A DNA stretch of 19,955 nt from an uncultured Ruminococcus sp. GTDB taxonomy: Bacteria > Bacillota > Clostridia > Oscillospirales > Ruminococcaceae. This document shows, piece after piece, positions 1 through 8,308 of the stretch. Position numbers and translations under genes: made by a program. The stretch lies in the NCBI GenBank assembly GCA_900545345.1, contig UQYQ01000027.1, positions 1-19,955 of the forward strand. The letters are read 5' to 3'. Below the pieces are notes generated by a model. The model saw only the letters and a program-made list of their open reading frames with translations, was not told the DNA's origin and did no database searches. Position 1 is the first letter of the stretch; each line of letters begins with the position of its first letter.

Positions 1-527
1 GCACTTACCGTTTTAGCCTTGTTGCTCTTTTTTATATTGCTTGACTTGTATAAACCTAACTGTCTGTTTTTTGTTGTTATCTTAAAGCTGATTAGCTTTT
101 CTTTCTTCACAACAACATGGCCTTGAAGATAAGGCTGCTTCATCCATTCGGTCAATGACATCTTTTTAAGAACTCCGTCATCAGCCGATATTCTATTATC
201 GGTATTTGAATTAGCCTCTGTATAATAAACAGTATCAGCTATTACATACTCAACATATTTTACATGTCCGTATGTACCTCCACTGAAGCAAGCAATACTA
301 TTCGATTTTGGATATTCTGATACTTGAAAACCGCTTGCTTTGCAATTCTTATATACATCTTTTCCGTCACCCCTAGCACCGATTTTGACGCCTGTCTTTT
401 CGTATGCTCGCCCTTGTGTATACCATACGCACTGACCTCTTGAGGCTGTGTTTACAGGCGGTTTATAATGCTTAGCATTAAAGTTTGCCAGTCTTTTACC
501 CAGTTGTTTTTCATAATTAATTGACAT
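1..527 (-). CDS. CHAP-domain peptidoglycan hydrolase (endolysin), 3' end cut by window edge
   Basis: The ORF starts with ATG at 527, six bases after a strong AAGGAGG (534-540), and runs open for 175 codons to the window edge. Residues about 25-110 carry CHAP amidase/peptidase marks: a GQCVWYT segment with the likely nucleophile Cys33, a YGHVKYVE segment with His88, and an EANSN segment (Glu105/Asn107) as third polar residue. Known CHAP enzymes cleave peptidoglycan by a Cys-His mechanism. After residue about 145 a segment with RQLGLYKSSN resembles the start of a cell-wall-binding SH3-type domain, which is unfinished here. It follows the fibre gene by 16 bases, at the end of the tail module where lysis genes normally start. 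No signal peptide is seen, so release would need a holin, which is not in the window. It could instead be a virion-associated lysin. Domain call is firm; role as the lysis enzyme is inferred. Confidence 0.85.
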   Translation of the reverse strand, partial: MSINYEKQLGKRLANFNAKHYKPPVNTASRGQCVWYTQGRAYEKTGVKIGARGDGKDVYKNCKASGFQVSEYPKSNSIACFSGGTYGHVKYVEYVIADTVYYTEANSNTDNRISADDGVLKKMSLTEWMKQPYLQGHVVVKKEKLISFKITTKNRQLGLYKSSNIKKSNKAKTVS

Positions 528-543
528 AAAAATTCCTCCTTGT

Positions 544-1251
544 TTATCCGAATGCCCTCCAAATAAATTCACCTTCCATTGTCATATGAGTATTTACAGT
601 AACTGTATTGTTACTCAAATTTATATCATAATCATATAAAGGACCTGCATTGCCTGTCCATCCGTTAGTCTTATTCCACTGCAAATATATGCCTGAACAT
701 CCACCGATACCGATTAATTCAAAGGTCTTCGGAGCAAAGCCCACATCTAACACAACAGGCTCAGAATAAGTTATATTTCTTATTGCTCCGCCTTTGGTTT
801 GGGTAAACACTTCTTGTTTTGTTGCATTGAGCGTGTTAGTTAATTGTGTAATATCGTTATTTGTTGCAAACCGCGTCCACCCCGTATGTGAATACGAAAA
901 CGCACCGTTTGACGGATTGACAGTTCGCCTGACTCCTCTTATGTATATTTCGGATGGATACGAACTTGAAGCGGTCGACACAGCACCTGTTGTCATAAAT
1001 ATCTGACCTACTCTTGCACCTGTAGAGCTTCCGTCTGCTGACGGGAACACACACAGAACAAAATTTCTGCTTCTTACGGGACAATTTGTATATGTTGATG
1101 TGCCAAGACCATAATATATTCCAATGTCAAATAAGATATTTAGATTTGTTCCGTCAAGCAAACCAACACCTTGAAAGTTTTTAATTTTTAAAGCACTTTC
1201 TACCCCTTCATCGATAGCTTCTCCTGTATGGTCACTTATGTAATCACTCAT
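544..1251 (-). CDS. Tail fibre / tail appendage protein (putative receptor-side structure)
   Basis: This 235-residue protein lies between the tail hub and the lysin, where A118-like siphoviruses place baseplate appendage or receptor-binding proteins. The first ~60 residues are polar (MSDYISDHTGEAIDEGVESA). The middle, about residues 30-130, is rich in G, S, T and aromatics and has the layout of a pyocin-knob-like beta module (YYGLGTSTYTNCP ... GARVGQIFMTT ... IYIRGVRRT ... GWTRFAT). A short helical piece follows (NNDITQLTNTLNATKQE), then a beta-rich tip. The ATG at 1251 directly abuts the hub stop (1252-1254) and has GGAGAAG upstream. No collagen-like repeats, no enzyme motif and no variable-repeat/template pair of a diversity-generating retroelement was seen. 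Position and composition support an appendage; the receptor is unknown. Confidence 0.6.
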   Translation of the reverse strand: MSDYISDHTGEAIDEGVESALKIKNFQGVGLLDGTNLNILFDIGIYYGLGTSTYTNCPVRSRNFVLCVFPSADGSSTGARVGQIFMTTGAVSTASSSYPSEIYIRGVRRTVNPSNGAFSYSHTGWTRFATNNDITQLTNTLNATKQEVFTQTKGGAIRNITYSEPVVLDVGFAPKTFELIGIGGCSGIYLQWNKTNGWTGNAGPLYDYDINLSNNTVTVNTHMTMEGEFIWRAFG

Positions 1252-2775
1252 TCATTCTTCTCCTTTCACCGTTCGAATCTGATTTCTTTGATTGGACTTA
1301 AAATGCTTACCGTCAGATGTAATAAAACTGTTGCCCTCTGATAGTTTGCTTTCAGCTGAACATACAGCTGTTGCTGTAGCTAAAAAACCCCCTGTACAAT
1401 CTATTGACAAACCGGTTATTGTACCTAGATAATATCTGTTTCTCACCCAAATGATATATGTATATCCTACTTTTTCATCATTCAAAACAAATTTAAAGGT
1501 TATCTTTTTACGCTTTTGGTAATACTCTAAACATCTGTTCCCTACCTCTTCGGCATTTTCAGATGTTATAAGTGTGCAGTCATTTATTTCTGCTCTTGTT
1601 TCGCTGTTTTCATCACCTACGATGATTATATTTTGAGTGTCAATTAATTTAAAAGCGTTTATCGCTCCGCTATAACTTAAAAATTTTTTATCATTAGTTT
1701 TATCCTCACCAAAATATGCAAAACAAGATTCCCATGATAGCCCAAATAAACTTCTGGGATAGTTCAAATTTAATACTGTCGCATTCACTAAATACTTATT
1801 TTTCTTTACATCATAAACATATCTGTCTGTTCGGTCACTTCCGGGAGCTCTATCTGTAATAAACCCCCCGGTTTCAGGATCATAGTCCCATCGTATTGGT
1901 GCTTTGTAATTTCCGTCACTGTCAGTTTGTATGCCTTTAATTGGCTGTTGACAAACCAATGCACCAAATATCCAAAACTTATTACCTGTATAACATATTG
2001 GCTCTTGACCATTTCCTAGAGCTCTGGTCCATGTTAAAGATTGCACACCGGCCAGTGATGTTGATGTACTCAAATCGTGAGCCTTAACAGCAATAGAACC
2101 AACATAATCAGTTAAATCAGCTGAGCTTTCAAACTTCTGAGCCTTTTCTATTACATATTTGGTTTTGTCCTGCATTTTTGTAATATTTATCTTATCACTT
2201 CTTGCACAGCTGACAGTAGCTCCGACAGAAAACGCCAAATATTGAAGTGCTAATCTATGAGTCAATATCGGAAGATGACCGTATACAGGCAAATCCTTTA
2301 AATCATCATCAATACTAAATGCAAACCCTGCATCATCCAATATATCATGAGCAACCTCTTGCACGGTTTTTCTTGATGTTGTCTTTACATTTTTTCCGTC
2401 TATCTCATTGTAATATTCACCCCAATAAAAAGTTGTCTTCCCCAGTAAATTAATAGCGTCCAAGCACTCTATAGTTATCTGTGTTTCATCAGCAGATGTT
2501 GCAATATCGTAATAGAATGTACCTAAAAATTGCTGTTTTCCGTCTATCTTTTCATAAATCTCTATTTTATCATTTTGAACTAATCCGAATACATTGTTCT
2601 CTAAAAGCAAATCAAGATCACCGTCAGGGTGATAAAGTGATATTGTCGCTTTATTACTGCTCAAATTTATTGATAAAGGGTCGACTTCTTCTAAAATATT
2701 CACACTTCTTACCTGTGATTCGGAAAATGTCAACCCTTTGTCGGGAACTTTAACTATACAGCTTGTTTTTCTCAT
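1252..2775 (-). CDS. Tail hub / minor tail protein (baseplate, Tal-like N-terminal region)
   Basis: This 507-residue protein is encoded between the distal tail protein and the fibre, the usual place of the siphoviral tail hub (gp27/Tal-like). Its N-terminal ~200 residues fit a hub: beta-strands with paired charged turns (ISLYHPDGDLDLLLENN), an IEIYEKIDGKQQFLGTFYYD stretch, then ECLDAINLL and a helical VAHDILDDAGFAF segment of the kind seen in hub domains. The remainder has many D/G/N/Y residues and shows no peptidase or glycosidase motif I can identify. The start ATG at 2775 has AAAGGAG upstream. The protein would close the tail tube and hold the fibre encoded next. Assignment rests mostly on order and fold-like features, not on a diagnostic motif. 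Confidence 0.65.
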   Translation of the reverse strand: MRKTSCIVKVPDKGLTFSESQVRSVNILEEVDPLSINLSSNKATISLYHPDGDLDLLLENNVFGLVQNDKIEIYEKIDGKQQFLGTFYYDIATSADETQITIECLDAINLLGKTTFYWGEYYNEIDGKNVKTTSRKTVQEVAHDILDDAGFAFSIDDDLKDLPVYGHLPILTHRLALQYLAFSVGATVSCARSDKINITKMQDKTKYVIEKAQKFESSADLTDYVGSIAVKAHDLSTSTSLAGVQSLTWTRALGNGQEPICYTGNKFWIFGALVCQQPIKGIQTDSDGNYKAPIRWDYDPETGGFITDRAPGSDRTDRYVYDVKKNKYLVNATVLNLNYPRSLFGLSWESCFAYFGEDKTNDKKFLSYSGAINAFKLIDTQNIIIVGDENSETRAEINDCTLITSENAEEVGNRCLEYYQKRKKITFKFVLNDEKVGYTYIIWVRNRYYLGTITGLSIDCTGGFLATATAVCSAESKLSEGNSFITSDGKHFKSNQRNQIRTVKGEE

Positions 2776-2778
2776 ATA

Positions 2779-3216
2779 TTAAACTCCTTTAATTTCTTCT
2801 ACACTATGAGGTGCAACGGCAATAAAATTAACCGTCATAGATTCCCACCATGTACCGAACTTATCACGGTCACGTTTCAGCGCTACCGTTACTTTATCAG
2901 GATACATAAGAAATGTAACCCGCCCCAAAGGAGTCCATATTTTGACTTTATGACCTGTTCCGTTATCCACCTTACTTTCCGAACTCAGCAACTTCCACAG
3001 CTTTGCGAAATCGGTTGATTTCCTCTCCGCTCCATAAGCATATCCCACAGTAATAGACTGATTGAAAAACACTCCGCCTAACTCATAATTCAAATTAAAA
3101 TCCTCTGTACGCTCTGCATATTTATACACAAATTCCGTATCAAGACTTACCGAAGTTACATCTACATCATACAAAACTCCGTCAACGGTTAATCCTCTTT
3201 CTGCTTTATACGCCAT
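2779..3216 (-). CDS. Distal tail protein-like (Dit position), 145 aa
   Basis: This small all-beta-looking protein starts with ATG at 3216 inside the TAATG overlap with the tape measure stop, so the two are translationally coupled. Visible features are a repeated strand pattern (VDGVLYDVDVTSVSLDTEF, ELGGVFFNQSITVGYAYG) and a C-terminal basic segment (ALKRDRDKFGTWWESM) rich in aromatics. A protein right after the tape measure is normally the distal tail protein that caps the tube and nucleates the baseplate, but this one is short for a full two-domain Dit (usually 200 or more residues). It may be a tail-tip adaptor instead. There is no motif that settles it. Confidence 0.5.
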   Translation of the reverse strand: MAYKAERGLTVDGVLYDVDVTSVSLDTEFVYKYAERTEDFNLNYELGGVFFNQSITVGYAYGAERKSTDFAKLWKLLSSESKVDNGTGHKVKIWTPLGRVTFLMYPDKVTVALKRDRDKFGTWWESMTVNFIAVAPHSVEEIKGV

Positions 3217-6200
3217 TATGCTATCACCATACCTCTGCTTTCACCTTGCCGTTTTTCTTCTCTTTTTATTTTAAAGGTTAAGAATTTTATAAGCTCGGCT
3301 TCATTTCCGCTTGCCTCTATTACTATATTTGTATTGCTGCCGATTCCCGATTCCTTTAATGCTTCCAGCATTGCCTGCTTCATTGTACTCAGTGGAGAAA
3401 CAACCTCGGTTTCTCTTTTATTGTCACCTAAGATAGCTGCAAATTCTCCGTAATTAGCAGGTACAACAGTTCCTGTTGCCAGTCGGGGCAATTCAACCTC
3501 TCCGATTTCAGGTATATTAAATCCGAGAGTTTTACCTCCTATTCCGGGTACCCAGTCAGGCACATCAATAGAAATTTTATTAATGCCTTTAATAAGAAAA
3601 TTTATTCCCTTCAGTATAAAATTCACGAAGCTCTCTATTCCGCCTAACATTCCGTTGATTATGCCTTTTATTCCTTTCCACATGGTACTGAATGCATTCT
3701 TTATAGGATTTGTAACATGACTGCTGAACCATGCGGCAACTTTGCCCCAAACTTCCTTAATACCGTTCCATGCACCTGAGAATATATTCTTAAACCATGT
3801 TCCTATTCCACTGAAAACATTTTTTATATCAGTCCATCTGTTACCGAACCATTCGCCTATTTTACCGAACACATCTTTTATGCCGCCAACAGCTGAATTA
3901 AACTTATCTTTAAACCAAGTGCCGACATTTGAAAATACTGTTTTTATACCGTTCCAGATGTTTGTGAAAAAAGTTTTTACACCTGAAAAAACTGCTTTAA
4001 TTGCATTCAATGCATTCGTAAAGATATTTTTAAACCAACTTACAACACCGTTGAATACACTTTTAATACCATTCCATATACCGCTGAAGAACTCTTTTGC
4101 CTTGCTCCAAATTGCTTTTATAGCGTTCCACGCACCTACAAAAAAGCCCTTGATAGCTTCCCAAACAGTGCTTGCGATTTCTTTAACCTTATCCCATAGG
4201 TTAATCCAAAACTCCCTGAAACCATCGCATTTATTCCACAACAGCACAAATATTGCTATTAAGGCAGTAATTGCAATTATAATCAAAGATATCGGATTCA
4301 TGCTCATAACAAGATTCAACGCTGCCTGAGCAGCAGATGTTGCAACAGTTGCAACCTTTTGAGCCAGCAGAGCGGCTTTTTGTAATACGAGCTGTGCTAT
4401 ATTTTTTACTATAGCAGCGGTGTTTTTTGCGATATTCGCAGTAGCCGTAGCAATATTCACAGCAAAATTTTTAATACCTACAGCAATAAGTGCCGCCTTT
4501 TGCAATGCCAACTGAGCGATATTTTTTACAATAGCTGCTGTATTCTTTACAACATTTGCAGTGGCAGATCCAATATTTGCTGCAAAATTTTTAAGATGAC
4601 TTGCACCTGATTGTACATTTGTCTTAAATTTCTGCAGAGTTGTAGACCCGTCTGCATAAGCTGTTTTAAACTTTCTCAGTTTATCGCAAACATCATTTAC
4701 ATTTGTCACGAATGTACTGCCTAACTTAATACCGCCGATAGTGGTTCCGAGAGTTAAAAAAGCGGTTTTCAGAGGAGATATGCCGTCATCACCGTTTATA
4801 ATACCTGTAATTAAACCTGTTAATCCACCGAAAGCCCCGGATATAGCCGTCTTAATTACATTCCAAAGCTCTTTGCATATACCTCCCCAATCTATTCCTG
4901 AGAGGAATTTACCTATATCCTTTCCTATCTTATTCCAGTCAACTTCTTTAAGAAATGTCCCTATTTCAGTAAATATGCCTTTTATAGCTTTACCGACAGT
5001 AGCTCCCGCTTTAGACCAATCAATTGAGCTAAAAAATTTATTAACGGATATAGAAATACCGCTTGCAAAACTGCCCCAGTCATATGTTGTGACAAATCCA
5101 TAGGCAGTATCAATCATGCCTTGAACCGAATCACCGAAAGTACTTCCAAGTAATGCCCAGTCAATTCCTGATATAACTTGATTAAGCTTGTCTGCAAATC
5201 CGCTTCCCAAACCTGTCCAGTCGATATTGTTTACAAAGTTGGATATTGCTGTAGCAACCCCGTTTGTGCCGTTTACGACTATATTAACAATCCCCTGCCA
5301 GTCTACGGTGTCAAATATGCTTGATACACAAACCGCAAAGGATGATCCTATAGACGCCCAGTCTAGATTGCTTATAAAACCGTCCAAGAATTTAATAGAT
5401 ATATTAAACTTGTTGCCGATAGTCTGACCAAGCAAATCCCAATTAACAGCATTAACAAGCCCGTTTACACCATTTGCAAATGATGTTCCGATTAATTTCC
5501 AATCAATAGACGTAAAGGCGGTGTTTACTACTCTCAACACTTTATTTATGCCATTACCCAGACTTGTGCCTATTTTTTCCCAGTCTATGCTTTTAAACAA
5601 TCCGTTTATTTTATTGCCGAATTTTTCTACCAAGTCGGTTATGCTGTCTAAATTCAGATTTTTTAAAGAGCCTTCTGTTTTGCTTGTATCAACTGTAGGA
5701 GTAGATGCAGAGGAAGTTGGAGTTAAATTAAAAGAAGATGATTTCTCCGCATTTGACTTAGAAAGTGTATTAAGCTTATCAAAGCTTGCCAAACTTCCCT
5801 CATTGGCTTTCTTTGCCTTTTTAGCACTTTCCGCCATATCAGAATAGTTATCTGCCGCTTCACTTGATGAGTCCGCAACCTCAGCAGTGCTTGAAGCCAC
5901 TGCAACTGCCCCGCCTGAGCCTTGAGTTTGTATTCCGAAAACTTTTGCAAGAGCCTCAGCAGCATTCGAAGCAACATTAATAAGTTGTGTCATTGCTCCG
6001 TTAAGTGCTTTAACCGCAGGCAATAAAACATTCATCAGAACTCCGCCTATAACGGTCGAAAACTCTTTCCACTTTTCAGATAACATTCTCGTTTGATTTG
6101 CCCAACCACCTGAGGTTCTTGCAAAATCTCCTTGTGCCAATGCTGTCTGCTGCATAACATAGTTATATCTGAGCTGTACCTTTTCTGCCTGCGACATTGC

Positions 6201-7091
6201 ACTATATGATTTGGTTATACCCTGTGATAACGCATAAGCCTCGAGGTTTGCCTCTGTCATGACAATACCAAATTGCTTTAAAGTTTCGGTTTCACCTGTA
6301 TAAACAGACTTCAGTGCCGTTGCGGCAACATCCTGTTCGACATTGTAGAAGGACGCCATATCTGCCGACAGTCCCGTCATAGCTACCGCCATATCAGTGG
6401 CACTGTCTTCGGCAAGTCCCATACCAGAACCCATAGCGGCAAATACCGAACCTGTCTGCTTTGCCGTCAGCTTAGATATACCGTATGTTTCAACGCAGGT
6501 ATCAGCAAATTTCTCCATCTTATCAGATGATTTTCCGAAAGAAACATCAACTACATTCTGTGCTTCCGCAAGGTCTGAAGCTGATTCAACAGCACTTTTA
6601 CCGTAATTAATTAACTGTTTTCCTGCAAATGCAGTTACAGCTATCTTAGCAAGTCCGCTTAATGATCTTCTAAGACTGGATATTGAGTTTTCTGCCGTAC
6701 TTACATCTTTATTGAAAGGTTTGAAAACACCTGAAAACTTATCTTTTATTGAGCCTAAAGATTTTCCTAATACATTTACTTTCTTTGCACCACTACCTAT
6801 TGCAGAGAAGCTAGATTTAGTTTGCTTTACGGCACTTGACGAACCACGCTCAATTTGACTCCAAGCTTTTTGCATTGATTCTTTCATACTTAAGCCTTGT
6901 TTTCTGTAAATTCCCGCTATGGTTGCGGCTTTCGACTTATATGACTTTTCAGTATCATCAAGAATAGCCTGTATCTTTTTACTGACATCATTTGCAGACT
7001 TTTCAGCTTCTTTGCTTATTTTACTTGTACCAGATTTAAAACCACCCGTATCTATTTTTGTATCAAAATATAAGCTGCCATCAACAGCCAT
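3216..7091 (-). CDS. Tail tape measure protein, 1291 aa, with regular DW repeats
   Basis: This is the longest gene in the window. The product sets tail length and is injected with the DNA; length, position after the Gp15 pair and composition are typical. Residues ~1-130 are polar and helical. About 160-370 form the conserved Ala/Gly/Ser-rich tape-measure core (e.g. SGGWANQTRMLSEKWKEF). Residues ~390-470 are Ser/Ala-rich linker. From Asp503 to residue ~734 there are eleven (D/N)W motifs at alternating 27- and 20-residue spacing. About 832-911 holds a near-duplicate 40-residue helix repeat, followed by a hydrophobic segment (ISLIIIAITALIAIFVLLW) able to cross a membrane. Residues ~960-1120 carry W-F-K-x-(I/V) amphipathic repeats. 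The C-terminus is a small globular piece. ATG at 7091 has TTAGGTGA upstream. No peptidase motif was noticed. Confidence 0.93.
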   Translation of the reverse strand: MAVDGSLYFDTKIDTGGFKSGTSKISKEAEKSANDVSKKIQAILDDTEKSYKSKAATIAGIYRKQGLSMKESMQKAWSQIERGSSSAVKQTKSSFSAIGSGAKKVNVLGKSLGSIKDKFSGVFKPFNKDVSTAENSISSLRRSLSGLAKIAVTAFAGKQLINYGKSAVESASDLAEAQNVVDVSFGKSSDKMEKFADTCVETYGISKLTAKQTGSVFAAMGSGMGLAEDSATDMAVAMTGLSADMASFYNVEQDVAATALKSVYTGETETLKQFGIVMTEANLEAYALSQGITKSYSAMSQAEKVQLRYNYVMQQTALAQGDFARTSGGWANQTRMLSEKWKEFSTVIGGVLMNVLLPAVKALNGAMTQLINVASNAAEALAKVFGIQTQGSGGAVAVASSTAEVADSSSEAADNYSDMAESAKKAKKANEGSLASFDKLNTLSKSNAEKSSSFNLTPTSSASTPTVDTSKTEGSLKNLNLDSITDLVEKFGNKINGLFKSIDWEKIGTSLGNGINKVLRVVNTAFTSIDWKLIGTSFANGVNGLVNAVNWDLLGQTIGNKFNISIKFLDGFISNLDWASIGSSFAVCVSSIFDTVDWQGIVNIVVNGTNGVATAISNFVNNIDWTGLGSGFADKLNQVISGIDWALLGSTFGDSVQGMIDTAYGFVTTYDWGSFASGISISVNKFFSSIDWSKAGATVGKAIKGIFTEIGTFLKEVDWNKIGKDIGKFLSGIDWGGICKELWNVIKTAISGAFGGLTGLITGIINGDDGISPLKTAFLTLGTTIGGIKLGSTFVTNVNDVCDKLRKFKTAYADGSTTLQKFKTNVQSGASHLKNFAANIGSATANVVKNTAAIVKNIAQLALQKAALIAVGIKNFAVNIATATANIAKNTAAIVKNIAQLVLQKAALLAQKVATVATSAAQAALNLVMSMNPISLIIIAITALIAIFVLLWNKCDGFREFWINLWDKVKEIASTVWEAIKGFFVGAWNAIKAIWSKAKEFFSGIWNGIKSVFNGVVSWFKNIFTNALNAIKAVFSGVKTFFTNIWNGIKTVFSNVGTWFKDKFNSAVGGIKDVFGKIGEWFGNRWTDIKNVFSGIGTWFKNIFSGAWNGIKEVWGKVAAWFSSHVTNPIKNAFSTMWKGIKGIINGMLGGIESFVNFILKGINFLIKGINKISIDVPDWVPGIGGKTLGFNIPEIGEVELPRLATGTVVPANYGEFAAILGDNKRETEVVSPLSTMKQAMLEALKESGIGSNTNIVIEASGNEAELIKFLTFKIKREEKRQGESRGMVIA

Positions 7092-7159
7092 AATATCACC
7101 TAACTTTCCAAAAGCTATTTGCTCAAATCGCCACTGGCTCGCTAGGTGCGCTCGGCTGT

Positions 7160-7294
7160 TTATTTAAAATTAAATATATTTTCATGTTTGCATTTAGGGC
7201 AAATCTTTCTGATTATTCCCTTGCAGTCAGCTTCAAAAAGCACTTTCCCGCACTTTTTACATCTGACCTTTTTTAATTTTGCAAATTTAATCAC
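7160..7294 (-). CDS. Com-like small zinc-ribbon protein, 44 aa
   Basis: A GTG at 7294 overlaps the stop region of the Gp15 gene (GTGATTAA) and opens a 44-codon frame ending at TAA 7160-7162. The product begins MIKFAKLKKVRCKKCGKV and has two CxxC pairs, Cys12/Cys15 and Cys32/Cys35 (ICPKCKHENI), plus Cys24. That is the layout of the Mu Com family: a basic N-terminus, CKKCGK, and a CPKC pair near the end. Com of phage Mu is a translational activator that opens the mom mRNA; homologues in other phages are mostly of unknown target. Here it sits between the chaperone pair and the tape measure gene. The Shine-Dalgarno is weak, so translation probably depends on coupling to Gp15. I am confident in the zinc-ribbon, less in the Com function. 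No mom-like gene is visible. Confidence 0.7.
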   Translation of the reverse strand: MIKFAKLKKVRCKKCGKVLFEADCKGIIRKICPKCKHENIFNFK

Positions 7295-7838
7295 CTACTA
7301 ACCCGTTAATAAAATCAATCTCTGCCTGCTCTTCTTTTGTGTAATTAGGGCGTATGTCAATAAGCTCTTTATTCTCTCTGTAAAATTCCTGCTCGTATTT
7401 TTCAAGTTTTTTACCCTTTGCTTTCTTTCTGCGGATATTTATAATCTGCGAATATAAACCCTCGCCCATCTCCGAAAAGAGCCCCAAAAAAGTCCACCAA
7501 TGCACAAATTCAAGCTCTCTTATTTCTTTCCCTGCCGTCTTATTAAGTGCCGAGAACATATAATGCTCGTCCTGCTGCCAGTCGATAATCTTCTTCGGAG
7601 CTTTTTGTGATTTCGGCATATCACCGCCGTCTAAAAACCATGATGCTTTTTTATATGCTTCTTCCGTATCGCTTGGAATTTCTTCGTAAAGACATTCAAG
7701 ACACACAGCAAGCTTTTCATAGCTGTTCAACTCATTATCCTCAAATGCCTGAAATATAAGCAGAGCAACACGATAATCGCTTCGTATAGGATAGTCCTTT
7801 CCATTCACATTTAAACTTTTAGGCAGACACCCTATCAT
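7287..7838 (-). CDS. Bacteriophage Gp15-type tail assembly chaperone, 183 aa
   Basis: The sequence fits the phage Gp15 family first named in Listeria phage A118: an N-terminal MIGCLPKSLNVNGKDYPIRSD, a helical FQAFEDNELNSYEKLAVCLECLY, then a FVHWWTFLGLFSEMG segment and a basic IRRKKAKGKKL stretch, ending in a KEEQAEIDFINGL helix. Length is usual for the family. It lies just before the tape measure gene, the position of the second tail assembly chaperone (gpGT-like), which coats the tape measure while the tube polymerises. The ATG overlaps the preceding stop (ATGA, 7835-7838), and AGGTGA lies just upstream, so it is translated by coupling or independent initiation. It lies in the -1 frame of the upstream gene with an A6 tract at the junction (see findings). 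Confidence 0.85.
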   Translation of the reverse strand: MIGCLPKSLNVNGKDYPIRSDYRVALLIFQAFEDNELNSYEKLAVCLECLYEEIPSDTEEAYKKASWFLDGGDMPKSQKAPKKIIDWQQDEHYMFSALNKTAGKEIRELEFVHWWTFLGLFSEMGEGLYSQIINIRRKKAKGKKLEKYEQEFYRENKELIDIRPNYTKEEQAEIDFINGLVGD

Positions 7839-8257
7839 TTTTTCACCTGATTTGTATATACGGAAATTCTCTTTTTAGATTTGCTTGTTTCCTTATCTAT
7901 TTCTTTTTTGACTATATCAAGCATAGCGTTTAAAAAATTATCAAATATCGGGCTTCCTCCTGCAAGCGACAGACAATTTGTATCTCCAAACGCAGGAGTA
8001 CATACATCATTTCCGAATACAGCATTGATTTCCGACCGAATTTCCGAATCACATTCAGCAGATATCTTTTCAAAATCAACTGTGTTTTCGTCTTCGGCTT
8101 TTTTATACTTTGCTTCTATCTTTTCAAGCCTTTTTGCGGACGCGTTCGCACGCTCCGCAATTGCAAAATCACACGGATTAAATCTTACAATTCGGCTTTC
8201 ATCTCCGTTTACCGCAAACTCTTTAAATCCGTCATTAAACTTTAATATTTCTGCCAT
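7835..8257 (-). CDS. Tail assembly chaperone, first member (upstream partner of Gp15), 140 aa
   Basis: This 140-residue protein lies between the major tail protein and Gp15, the place of the first tail assembly chaperone (gpG-like). The N-terminal MAEILKFNDGFKEFAVNGD is the beta-hairpin start common in such proteins. A long charged helix follows (ERANASAKRLEKIEAKYKKAEDE), then a Cys- and Gly-containing turn region, a C-terminal hydrophobic helix (FDNFLNAMLDIVKKEID) and a basic tail ending SVYTNQVKK. ATG at 8257 has AAGGAGTGAGG upstream, placed just downstream of a terminator-like hairpin. Its stop overlaps the Gp15 start. The family assignment is from position and architecture. Confidence 0.65.
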   Translation of the reverse strand: MAEILKFNDGFKEFAVNGDESRIVRFNPCDFAIAERANASAKRLEKIEAKYKKAEDENTVDFEKISAECDSEIRSEINAVFGNDVCTPAFGDTNCLSLAGGSPIFDNFLNAMLDIVKKEIDKETSKSKKRISVYTNQVKK

Positions 8258-8282
8258 AAAACCTCACTCCTTAAAATATAAA

Positions 8283-8303
8283 GAGCGGAGATTTTCTCCG
8301 CTC
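8283..8303 (-). terminator. Intrinsic terminator/attenuator after the major tail protein gene
   Basis: In minus-strand RNA a perfect 9-bp stem (GAGCGGAGA / UCUCCGCUC) with an AAA loop starts five bases after the major tail stop codon and is followed by UUUAUAUUUU. This is a textbook intrinsic terminator shape in the middle of the tail operon. No promoter is obvious between it and the next gene at 8257, so it is probably a partial terminator that lowers expression of the chaperone and tape genes, or is overridden by antitermination. Confidence 0.8.
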
Positions 8304-8308
8304 CGAAA

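Noticed and set aside
544..1251. Possible diversity-generating retroelement target in the fibre gene
   Set aside because: No template/variable repeat pair and no reverse transcriptase gene was seen in the window.
3742..4329. Plus-strand open frame of 195 codons opposite the tape measure gene
   Set aside because: It mirrors the repetitive W/F/K codons of the tape measure protein, has no ribosome site, gives a low-complexity Pro/Leu/Phe product, and every neighbour is on the other strand.
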